From contig NZ_JAERQM010000002.1 in the NCBI RefSeq assembly GCF_019029495.1, forward strand, positions 62,001-126,000: 64,000 nucleotides of DNA. The letters are read 5' to 3'. Position 1 is the stretch's first letter; each line of letters opens with the position of its first letter. A program made the position numbers and the translations under genes. Shown here piece after piece: positions 7,794 through 14,265 of the stretch. The DNA is from Falsiroseomonas oleicola (GTDB lineage: Bacteria > Pseudomonadota > Alphaproteobacteria > Acetobacterales > Acetobacteraceae). Under the pieces are notes generated by a model. That model did no database searches and was not told the origin of the DNA. It was given only the letters and a program-made list of their open reading frames with translations.

Positions 7794-8203
7794 CAGGCGT
7801 CGAGCGCCGCCGCCAGACGCCCTAGCACCTCAGGCCGGATCATCTCGGAGACGCGCAGCACCCGGCCGTTCGTCAGCACCACCTCGACCATCGCCGCGGC
7901 CTTGCCTGGTCGCACGACAGGCCCGCGCGACGGCAATGGCGCGCACGGTGCCTGCCTGGAGGCCGCAGCCTCGACCACACGCACTGGGACCAACGTCGGG
8001 GCTCCATCAGCGCGCACCACCCCAGGCATCGTTCCTTCTCGCACCTGGCGCCGCCAATCAAACAGCAGGCTGCGGCTCATCCCGTGCCGGTCCGCCACAG
8101 CCGCGACCGATGCCCCAGGCCGCGACAGCTCCTCAACCAACGCAAGCTTCTGCTCGACCGGCCACCGCCGACGACGCGCCACCACGCTGATCACCTCGCT
8201 CAC
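7793..8203 (-). CDS. tnpA: IS66 accessory protein TnpA (helix-turn-helix)
   Basis: I favour the GTG at 8203, giving VSEVISVVARRRRWPVEQKL, because IS66 TnpA proteins commonly begin MSEVI...RRRW. A longer reading from 8248 is possible. The 136-residue product has a helix-turn-helix (ASVAAVADRHGMSRSLLFDW) like the IS3/IS911 OrfA group and a C-terminal MVEVVLTNGRVLRV strand region shared by IS66 TnpA. It probably binds the element's ends or regulates transposition. Confidence 0.88.
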   Translation of the reverse strand: MSEVISVVARRRRWPVEQKLALVEELSRPGASVAAVADRHGMSRSLLFDWRRQVREGTMPGVVRADGAPTLVPVRVVEAAASRQAPCAPLPSRGPVVRPGKAAAMVEVVLTNGRVLRVSEMIRPEVLGRLAAALDA

Positions 8204-8307
8204 ACGACCGTCCGGCACCGACCTTACCCCTAGGCGTAAGGGCGCCAACGGACATCCGCGTCGCCCAGCATCACAGGAGATCAGCCGATCCGCGATACCG
8301 CCACAAG

Positions 8308-8329
8308 GCAGTCAGCAGAGGACGCTTAC
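8308..8329 (-). repeat. IS66 right terminal inverted repeat
   Basis: Read on the minus strand this end begins GTAAGCGTCCTCTGCTGA, matching the left end with one offset base. Immediately outside it the sequence CGATTTCTGCCCGAAG is the interior of the second toxin copy, equivalent to 4481-4496 in copy 1. Confidence 0.8.
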
Positions 8330-8737
8330 CGATTTCTGCCCGAAGACCGTGGAATTCGAGGAAAGGCTGAGCGAGATCGCCGCGGGGCTGCCACGCGAAG
8401 GACGCTCGCCGCAGCGATGGGAATGGATGTCCATACGGCGATGCACCACGGCTTGCGACGGCAATATGGTACGACCTCAAGCGTGGTCAGGTCGGAGTTG
8501 TCCTTGGTCGAAAATCTAGTTCGTCCCTACGGTACAGCAGGAGCAACGCGCCTCGATATCTATCACCGCGTCGAGGGAACAGACACAATTTGCGCCTATG
8601 ACATCAAGACTGAGACGACGGGGTTGAGCGCGACGCAGGCGGCGCGCATCTACGCAACAGCGCATGCATTCGGCCAACGGAGCGGGAACATCCCTAATCC
8701 GCGCGTTCTCGTCATCGAACTGCGGCGGACGCCCTGA
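8330..8737 (+). pseudogene. Truncated, frameshifted second copy of the RecB-like toxin gene
   Basis: From the IS66 end onward the sequence aligns with toxin copy 1 from Asp225 (DFCPKT) to the stop, so the first ~224 codons are missing. A single-base deletion near 8415, at the codons for QQWGTD in copy 1, shifts the frame. Downstream of it a 106-codon frame starting ATG at 8417 (MGMDVHTAMHHGLRRQYG) runs to the stop and keeps every nuclease motif: His, Glu (RSELS), TRLDIY and YDIKTE. It is thus a bare nuclease domain. It could still be made from that ATG, but the ribosome-binding site is weak. The intact immunity copy follows 2 bp after the stop. Confidence 0.75.
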
Positions 8738-8739
8738 TC

Positions 8740-9462
8740 ATGGCAACGCTAAAGCAACTTCGCGAAATCTTCGCCCCGATCCTGGTCGAGCATCCTGATC
8801 TGGTGCTACGCGGCCGCTGGTTGTTCCACCCGCCCATCGAGACGGCCATTATTGGGCTTTACATTGGCCGGGCAGCCTGTGCCGGCAGCTCGGACATGGC
8901 TCTGTCAGTGATTCCGCTATCGCGCTTCGCGCCACCCTCAGCGCTTGGCGACAGGCGGGGCTTCGAAGTCGAACGCGTCATTGGCGTACCGCCACCCGGA
9001 CGTTGGGTTCGAGGCGGGGACGAAGGTCCCCCGCGCATCTTCCAGGACATGTTTGCAGCGGAATATCAGGCGCATCTGGTGCGCAATTTCAATGCCAAAG
9101 TGTCACCGTTTCTGAATTCGGTAAGAGAATTCGCCGATGTGCTGTCCTGGGTCAGCTCCCTTCGTGGATCGCTCTTCGACAGTGGGCCGATCGACCTCAT
9201 CGACGGCTGGCTGGCTGCGATGCGGGGCGACTTCGCCACGGCCGCTGACAGGCTAAATGCGTATATTAAAAGGGCAGGCACACCGTCGTCGCCTCTTGGC
9301 ATTCAGGAGCATCAGCAACGCGGAGTGCTTCTGGATGCGCTTCAGACCGGCGACAGGGTGGGTATCGCCGCCTTTCTGCACGAGATGGAGGAGCGGACGA
9401 TCACCCATCACCGCCTGCAGCGCTTCTGGCGCCGGACGCCATTTCCTTTCGAGAACGCGTAG
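8740..9462 (+). CDS. Putative immunity/partner protein (copy 2)
   Basis: This 240-residue protein is a paralogue of the one at 4889-5611 and is intact. The N-terminal 28 residues are identical, but stretches around residues 45-75 and 125-190 differ strongly (for example SSLRGSLFDSGPIDLID here). The ending GIAAFLHEMEERTITHHRLQ and RFWRRTPFPFENA is conserved. Keeping an intact immunity gene while the toxin is broken is a common state in toxin arrays, where the orphan immunity protein can protect against related strains. No other family assignment is possible by eye. Confidence 0.55.
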   Translation: MATLKQLREIFAPILVEHPDLVLRGRWLFHPPIETAIIGLYIGRAACAGSSDMALSVIPLSRFAPPSALGDRRGFEVERVIGVPPPGRWVRGGDEGPPRIFQDMFAAEYQAHLVRNFNAKVSPFLNSVREFADVLSWVSSLRGSLFDSGPIDLIDGWLAAMRGDFATAADRLNAYIKRAGTPSSPLGIQEHQQRGVLLDALQTGDRVGIAAFLHEMEERTITHHRLQRFWRRTPFPFENA

Positions 9463-9562
9463 CTTCGGCTGCCAATCGATGTACCCAGTATGGTCACGCG
9501 CCGGGACGAAAGTCCTATCGGTTCCCAGCAAAGGCAAGATTGGCGGTGGGGAGGAGCGTGTT

Positions 9563-9636
9563 GGAGCGAAAAGCCGCTTAGCGGTGCGAACCGGAGCGAA
9601 ACTGGCGGTGCGAGACGAGCCGGAAATCGACGGTCT
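9563..9636 (+). repeat. Island repeat, full copy (copy C)
   Basis: This is the only complete copy: a left half (GGAGCGAAAAGC to GCGGTGCGAACCGG) joined to a right half (AGCGAAACTGGCGGTGCGAG to ATCGACGGTC). The left half recurs at 5711-5743 and 10795-10839 and the right half at 3668-3703. It separates module 2 from the DUF6968-like segment, as expected for a junction between tandem modules. The remaining sequence between 9463 and 9693 shows no gene. Confidence 0.6.
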
Positions 9637-9693
9637 CTGCAAACCTATCGGCCCGCTGTCGGATGCCGGGGCGACCCGACAGACGGCGATGGA

Positions 9694-10044
9694 TCACTTC
9701 GGCCCGCTGACCTCTCCTTCGGAGCGTATCGGTGGCGAGGGCAGCCCGAAATCCTTGAAGTCCCCAAACCAGGACAACCTGCCCTGCGCGTTCTCTGCAC
9801 AAATCTCCACGTCAACGGAAATGCAGTAGATCGCGTTCACCAGCGCCTGCATGGCATCCTCACCGCCAAATCGCCCCCTGCGGTTTGTCAGCGGTCCGAC
9901 AATTTCATAGGCGCAGAACCAGGATCTACCCTCTGGCGCAAGCTTCGGGCGGCCAATCCTGACGTGGAACTGTGGCTTGCCATCTACCTCCATGACCCTG
10001 GAGGCGATGATTTCCGTGAGATCGTCCGCTGGAATGCCAACCAT
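9694..10044 (-). CDS. DUF6968-like small protein
   Basis: This 116-residue protein has an order of blocks I associate with DUF6968: an N-terminal IIASRVMEV strand, FHVRIGRPKLAPEGRSWFCA, a central CAYEIVGP, then RRGRFGGEDAMQALVNAIYC and a final WFGDFKDFGLP. The family is of unknown function. Its ATG is preceded by GGGAGGT about 9 bp upstream and lies 17 bp after the previous gene on the same strand, so the two are probably an operon. In this island an orphan immunity role is a reasonable guess but is not shown. Family assignment is from memory of the pattern. Confidence 0.6.
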   Translation of the reverse strand: MVGIPADDLTEIIASRVMEVDGKPQFHVRIGRPKLAPEGRSWFCAYEIVGPLTNRRGRFGGEDAMQALVNAIYCISVDVEICAENAQGRLSWFGDFKDFGLPSPPIRSEGEVSGPK

Positions 10045-10061
10045 CTTGAGCTACCTCCCGA

Positions 10062-10367
10062 TTACGAGCGGTGGGATGTAGGCATCGCGACCACATTGCG
10101 CATAACGTCCATGGCGCTGGCCCAGCAAGACCGCCTCACACCGGGTGTGGCCAAGGCATCGCAGACCCTTTGATCGCGCACAAGCTGCCCGTCGCATGCA
10201 GCGCTTCTTCTGTAGGCAACGGCGATGTAGCGGTCCGCCTCGCCGCCTTCGGCGATGGCTACATCCAGATCTTCGTTGTCCCCGCCCGGGGGATCAGCGC
10301 GCGTGTGGGCAGAGACGGTCACGGGTTTGCCGTCTACCGTTCTGACGTAGCTCCGCACATTTACAAT
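10062..10367 (-). CDS. Small Cys-containing protein with a VRSYVR-type N-terminal motif
   Basis: The coding character begins at VNVRSYVRTVDGKPV and TVSAHTRADPPGG, a motif resembling VNPYTRTRDGETEEVSGHFR in the toxin of this island. The rest has a CDGQLVRDQRVCDALATPG and RRSCWASAMDVMRN pattern (three Cys), which I have seen in small proteins near polymorphic toxins. No ATG sits at the right place: GGGAGCGAGG lies 5 bp before an ATT codon at 10367, and a GTG at 10358 is the other choice. ATG codons farther upstream (10511, 10538) would add low-complexity sequence. It may be a trimmed toxin head. About 101 residues. Confidence 0.4.
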   Translation of the reverse strand: MVNVRSYVRTVDGKPVTVSAHTRADPPGGDNEDLDVAIAEGGEADRYIAVAYRRSAACDGQLVRDQRVCDALATPGVRRSCWASAMDVMRNVVAMPTSHRS

Positions 10368-10794
10368 GCCGGCCTCGCTCCCGATGCCACGACGTGTCGA
10401 CGCGCTGCGTGAGGGTGGGTCGGTACCGAGAAGCGGTCTTCTGGCGAGCGCTGGGGAGCTTTGGGTAGCTGCCGCGCGGTCTGGAATTGCAACAGATGAC
10501 AGCCCGCCCATGAGAGGTCTCCGTGTTCGAAGACGCATCCTGCATCAATATAGGAAAATAGTCAAGAACAAAATTAGAACTCTGCATCTGTGCAAATGCT
10601 ATGGCCTCCCCCAACGCTTGCCGCACAAGGGCCAAGGTAGACAGCCCAAACCCGATCACTGCCGGTTGGGGCTGCCTAGGGTATTCGTCATGAGGAAACT
10701 AGCCACTGTGGCCCTCATGAGCGAAGGAGGGGCGCTCAGTTGGATGGCTTTGCGTAGGTTCCTGCTCGGCTTCGCCGCGAGGCTGCGCGAGCCA
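10368..10794. other. Intergenic stretch before the tRNA-Ser
   Basis: I see no convincing gene in this ~430 bp. It includes the most AT-rich patch of the island, around 10545-10600 (TAGGAAAATAGTCAAGAAC), which may hold the promoter for the minus-strand pair at 10367-9694. It ends in a left half of the island repeat. Confidence 0.35.
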
Positions 10795-10839
10795 GAGCGA
10801 AAAGCAGCGTAGCGGTGCGAACCGGGGCGAAACTGGCGG
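10795..10839 (+). repeat. Island repeat, left half abutting tRNA-Ser (copy D)
   Basis: AGCGAAAAGCAGCG to GTGCGAACCGGGGCGAAAC matches copy C and runs straight into TGGCGG, which is the complement of the last six bases (CCGCCA) of the tRNA-Ser gene. Copy C has the same TGGCGG at its midpoint. The repeat thus includes the tRNA 3' tip plus ~38 bp of downstream flank, the usual layout of an attachment-site duplication, though the tRNA-derived part is short. Confidence 0.55.
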
Positions 10840-10923
10840 ACGGGGTGGGATTCGAACCCACGAGACGCTTTCACGTCTACACACTTTCCAGGCGTGCGCC
10901 ATCGACCACTCGGCCACCCGTCC
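10834..10923 (-). tRNA. tRNA-Ser(GGA)
   Basis: The minus strand begins GGACGGGTGGCCGAGTGG and ends CCCGTCCGCCA, giving a 7-bp acceptor stem, discriminator G and encoded CCA. The anticodon loop CTGGAAA gives anticodon GGA, read within a CACGC/GTGTG stem. A long variable arm (AGACGTGAAAGCGTCT) is diagnostic of a class II serine tRNA. T-loop GTTCGAATC is normal. Its 3' end faces the accessory island. Confidence 0.95.
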
Positions 10924-11076
10924 CGCGCAAGGCCGGCTATCTACCAGACGTCCCGCTCGCCGCAACCCCGCCACCTGTTGTCCGGCGCATTTTGCGCGGC
11001 GGCGCACCCTGGCGGTTGCCAGCCGCCCTGCCGCCGGCCCATAGCCAAGGTGCATGGCGGCGAAGGAGATTTCGGC

Positions 11077-11400
11077 GTGGACAAGGATGAACTGACGCGC
11101 TGGGCCCTGGCCAGCGGCTGGCAGATGCTCGCGGGCCATCCGAGCCTCACCAAGCCCCGGTCACCGAAGGAGGCGATCGTGCGCCTGGTGCTGAAGGCCA
11201 CCGTGGTGCATGTTGAGGTGAAGAAGCCCGCCGGGAAGTGGGAAAAGATGACCGGCGCCGCCTATGGCGACATCCAGCCGGACCCCGATACCGGCCTGCC
11301 CATCGGCCTTGGGCTGGACACCATCACCGGCTTCACCATGCTCATGCAGGACAACAAGGACCGCCAGGTCTTCGCCCGGATGACCGGCGGCGCGCCCTGA
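11077..11400 (+). CDS. Conserved hypothetical protein
   Basis: The GTG start (VDKDELTRWALASGW) is chosen because GAAGGAG lies 8 bp upstream; the frame continues farther upstream but loses protein character inside the tRNA region. The 107-residue product is soluble, rich in Lys and Asp, with no signal peptide. The segment SPKEAIVRLVLKATVVHVEVKK followed by GDIQPDPDTGLPIGLGLDTI suggests a small alpha/beta domain. I do not recognise the family. Confidence 0.65.
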   Translation: MDKDELTRWALASGWQMLAGHPSLTKPRSPKEAIVRLVLKATVVHVEVKKPAGKWEKMTGAAYGDIQPDPDTGLPIGLGLDTITGFTMLMQDNKDRQVFARMTGGAP

Positions 11401-11488
11401 AAACCTCGGCAGGCGCGCCCCAAGCCTCGACCTGCGCCGCCGCCGGGTGCATAGGGGGCGCCCTTAATCCGACCGGAGAGTACTACGG

Positions 11489-11737
11489 ATGAAGCCAGCC
11501 GAGATCGCCCGCGTGCAAGCCTATCTGCGCCGCCTGCTGGCCACGGACCGCATCACCCTTCTGGCCCCCGCCCGCCCAGGCCTGTCGGTCGAGGTCGCGG
11601 TGCAGGACGAGGTCATTGGCACGGTGCATCGCGATGATGAGGAAGGCGAGGTCTCCTACGCCGTCATGCTGACGGTGCTGGAGGAAGACCTGCCGCCCGA
11701 GACCGCCCCGTCGCCGCCGGCCCGCGGTCGGCGCTGA
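11489..11737 (+). CDS. DUF3126 family protein
   Basis: This 82-residue protein matches DUF3126, a small family widespread in alphaproteobacteria: an N-terminal MKPAEIARVQAYLRRLL, a central VEVAVQDEVIGTVHRDDEEG and SYAVMLTVLEEDL. The C-terminal 12 residues are a Pro/Arg tail. The function is unknown. It lies 88 bp after the preceding hypothetical gene on the same strand. Confidence 0.85.
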   Translation: MKPAEIARVQAYLRRLLATDRITLLAPARPGLSVEVAVQDEVIGTVHRDDEEGEVSYAVMLTVLEEDLPPETAPSPPARGRR

Positions 11738-11753
11738 AGGGCGAGGCCCGGTC

Positions 11754-12062
11754 TCAGCGATACCGGCGCTCGTTGCCCCAGCCCGGCTGAAGCAGCAGGT
11801 CCGGCATGGGCATCGGCTGCGGCGTGGCGGAAGGCGGCACCAGGCCGCTGCCGCAGGCCGGGCGCAGGATGCCGCAATCCCAGGTGAAGCGATCCGGCCT
11901 GCCCGTCATGCTGCCGCCGCGGACGAAGCCGCAGGTACAAAGCTTGCCGGCGATGCAGGCCACCGTCCCCTCCCGCGCGGCCGTGCAGGCGGGCGGCGGC
12001 GCTTCCGCCCACGCGGGCGGTGCGGTCAGCAGGAGCAGAAGAACAGCCAGGATGCGCCACAT
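11754..12062 (-). CDS. Small secreted cysteine-containing protein
   Basis: MWRILAVLLLLLTAPPAWAE is a clear Sec signal peptide with an AWA cleavage site near residue 19. The ~83-residue mature part has six cysteines (ACTA, ACIAGKLCTCG, DCG, ACG), suggesting disulfides in the periplasm. The C-terminus is Pro/Met-rich. I do not recognise a family. It is downstream of and on the same strand as the dsbD-like gene (51 bp beyond that gene's stop on the map is upstream here), so a link to periplasmic disulfide chemistry is possible but unproven. Confidence 0.65.
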   Translation of the reverse strand: MWRILAVLLLLLTAPPAWAEAPPPACTAAREGTVACIAGKLCTCGFVRGGSMTGRPDRFTWDCGILRPACGSGLVPPSATPQPMPMPDLLLQPGWGNERRYR

Positions 12063-12113
12063 CCCGGCAGATTGCGCCCGTATTCATGAAGCAGGGCTTG
12101 ACGCAGCCGCCTG

Positions 12114-14183
12114 TCAGCCGCCGTTGAGCGCGCCGATCACCAGCCCCTCGGTCAGGATCTGCGGCAGCACCATCGGCGCGGCGGCGCCCGGCGCCCAGTA
12201 GAGATACAGCGGCACACCCTCCCGCCCCTGTTCGCGCAGCAGGGCGCCGATGGCCGGGTCGCCGCGGGTCCAGTCGGCCTTGAGATAGGCCACGTCCCGC
12301 GCCGCGAAGGCGTCCCGCACGGCGGCGGCGCGCAGCGCCACCCGGTCATTCACCTGGCAGGTGATGCACCAGGCGGCGGTGGCATTGACGAAAACCGGCC
12401 GTCCCGCCGCCCGCAGCGCCTCCACCCGCGCCGCGGACCATGGCTCCGCATTGGTATCGGCCGCGGCGGCCACGGCCGGCGAGGCGGAAAGGCGCGGCAG
12501 CAGCGCCAGCGCCACCAGCACCGCGACCCCCGCCGCCGTCACCCCGGCGATCCGCCACCGGCCCGCGCCGGCCCGCTGCGCCAGCCCGAGCCCCCAGAGG
12601 CCGGCCGCCAGCACCACGGCACCGGCCAGGCCGAACAACACCCCATCCGGCCCGACCTGAAGCGCCAGCACCCAGACCAGCCAGGCGGCGGTGGCATAGA
12701 TCGGGAAGGCCAGCGCCTGGCGCAGCCGCTCCATCCAGGCGCCGGGCCGGGGCAGGGCGCGCGCCAGCCCCGGAAACAGCCCGAGCAGCGCATAGGGCAG
12801 CGCCAGCCCCAGCCCGAGGGCCAGGAACACCGCCATGGTCGCGGCCGGCGGCATCACCATGGCGGCGCCGAGGGCGGCGGCCATGAAGGGCGCGGTGCAG
12901 GGCGTGGCCAGCAGCACCGCCAGCCCGCCCGTGGCGAAGGCCCCGGGCAGCCCGCCGCGCCCCGCCACCGCCTGGCCGGCGCCCACCGTGCCGCCGAAGG
13001 CGAAGACGCCCGACAGGTTGAGCCCAACCGCCAGCATCAGCCAGGCCATGGCGGCGACGAAGGCGGGTTCGGTGAACTGGAAGCCCCAGCCGGCGGCCAG
13101 GCCCGCCGCGCGCAGCGCCACCAGCAGCCCGCCAATGGCGGCGAAGCTCACCAGCACGCCGGCGGTATAGGCGGCGGCATGCAGGCGGATGGTGCCGCGC
13201 GCCGCGCCGCCCAGCCGCGCCAGCGCCATGGCCTTCATCGCCAGCACCGGGAAGACGCAGGGCATCAGGTTCAGCACCAGCCCGCCGGCCAGCGCCAGCA
13301 GCATCGCCTGCCACAGCCCCATCCCCCCGATGGAGGAGGCGGGGCCAGTGGCGGTGGCGGCGACCTCGAAAGCCGCGCTCTGGCCGCCCGCATCGTGCAG
13401 CAGCAGCGTCCCCTCCAGCGCTGCCGGGGCGACGCCGGGCAGCAGCGCCAGGCCGAGGGTCAGGGTGCCATCCCGCAGCGCCAGGGGCTGCGGCGCGGTG
13501 TTGTCGATCAGCCCCGGCGCGTTGGGGAAAAAGAAGGCGTCCCGCACCATTTCCGCCGTCAGCCCGGTCGCGGCCAGGGTCAGGCTGGCACGGCCCGGCG
13601 CCTCGGCCGCGGCGCTCACCCCGGCCTGGGCGGTCCAGGGCAGGGCGCGTGGCAGGCGCGCGCTGGCGGCCTCGAACAGCTCGGTGGTGAGGGGGGAGGG
13701 GATGGGCGTCTCCGCCACCGGCAGGGTCAGGCGGAAGCTGCCCTCCTCCGGGATGCAGACATCGGCGCAGACCAGCCACGTCGCCTCGGCCGACAGGGTG
13801 AAGGCCGCGCCCGGCGCCAGCCCGGCCGGCACGGCGATCCGCAGCGGCAGCAGCACCTCGTTCTTGTAGCCGAAATTGACCAGGGGGCCGTAGGGGATGC
13901 GCTCCGGCGCCGGCCAGGCGAAGGGGCCGGCACTGGCGCCTTCCGGCAGGGTCCAGGTGATCTCCGGCGCGGCACCGGCATCGCCGGCATTGCGCCAATA
14001 GCTGTGCCAGCCCGGGGCGAGGCGCAGCCGCAACCCGGCCTGGAATTCCTGGCCGGGTGCCACCGCCGCCACATCCGTCACCAGTGTCGCGGTGGCGCGG
14101 GGGGAACGGACGGCCTCACTCTCCACCGCCAAGGCCGGGGTGGTGAGCAGAAGCCCGAGCAGGAGGGCGGTGCGGCGCAGCAT
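12114..14183 (-). CDS. DsbD/ScsB-type protein-disulfide reductase
   Basis: The ATG at 14183 starts a signal peptide (LLLGLLLTTPALAV). The 689-residue product has the three DsbD parts: a periplasmic N-terminal domain with CADVCIP near residue 145, a central polytopic domain with the conserved cysteines NLMPCVFPVLAMKAM and LLATPCTAPFMAAALG, and a C-terminal thioredoxin-like domain with AAWCITCQVN near residue 605. It moves electrons from cytoplasmic thioredoxin across the membrane to periplasmic partners. The longer N-terminal domain and motif wording resemble ScsB more than E. coli DsbD. An upstream in-frame extension to 14357 is not protein-like. Confidence 0.9.
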   Translation of the reverse strand: MLRRTALLLGLLLTTPALAVESEAVRSPRATATLVTDVAAVAPGQEFQAGLRLRLAPGWHSYWRNAGDAGAAPEITWTLPEGASAGPFAWPAPERIPYGPLVNFGYKNEVLLPLRIAVPAGLAPGAAFTLSAEATWLVCADVCIPEEGSFRLTLPVAETPIPSPLTTELFEAASARLPRALPWTAQAGVSAAAEAPGRASLTLAATGLTAEMVRDAFFFPNAPGLIDNTAPQPLALRDGTLTLGLALLPGVAPAALEGTLLLHDAGGQSAAFEVAATATGPASSIGGMGLWQAMLLALAGGLVLNLMPCVFPVLAMKAMALARLGGAARGTIRLHAAAYTAGVLVSFAAIGGLLVALRAAGLAAGWGFQFTEPAFVAAMAWLMLAVGLNLSGVFAFGGTVGAGQAVAGRGGLPGAFATGGLAVLLATPCTAPFMAAALGAAMVMPPAATMAVFLALGLGLALPYALLGLFPGLARALPRPGAWMERLRQALAFPIYATAAWLVWVLALQVGPDGVLFGLAGAVVLAAGLWGLGLAQRAGAGRWRIAGVTAAGVAVLVALALLPRLSASPAVAAAADTNAEPWSAARVEALRAAGRPVFVNATAAWCITCQVNDRVALRAAAVRDAFAARDVAYLKADWTRGDPAIGALLREQGREGVPLYLYWAPGAAAPMVLPQILTEGLVIGALNGG

Positions 14184-14265
14184 GATGGGGATATAGCATG
14201 TGCGGCGCCGATTGCGCCCCCGCCGGCGCGGGCCGCGAACAGGGCACCTGGTCGGAGTGGCTGGT

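Larger units (their letters stand above)
5744..8329 (-). mobile_element. IS66-family insertion sequence (2586 bp)
   Basis: The element carries tnpA, tnpB and tnpC in the usual IS66 order on the minus strand. It is bounded by imperfect terminal inverted repeats starting GTAAGCGTCC at both ends. The length is normal for IS66. IS66 elements usually make an 8-bp target duplication, but the flanks differ (CGAACCGG on the left, CGATTTCT on the right). The right flank is the interior of a second toxin gene and the left flank is module 1's downstream repeat. This indicates a deletion or recombination next to or through the element after insertion. All three genes look intact, so it may still be active. 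Confidence 0.85.

Noticed and set aside
5736-8337. An 8-bp target duplication around IS66
   Set aside because: The flanking octamers share only the first three bases (CGA), so no duplication is present as the sequence stands.
3810-9462. The nuclease module as a prophage or CRISPR Cas4 gene
   Set aside because: No Cas1/Cas2, terminase, portal or integrase genes are present, and the Cys cluster of Cas4 is missing from the nuclease region.
10071-10412. A plus-strand gene opposite the small Cys protein
   Set aside because: The minus-strand reading has the VRSYVR and CDGQ/CWASAM motifs and a ribosome-binding site for the following gene; the plus-strand frame has neither.
3668-10839. CRISPR array
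   Set aside because: The repeats are few, partly degenerate, widely and unevenly spaced, and lie between genes; no cas genes are present. No CRISPR was seen elsewhere in the window.
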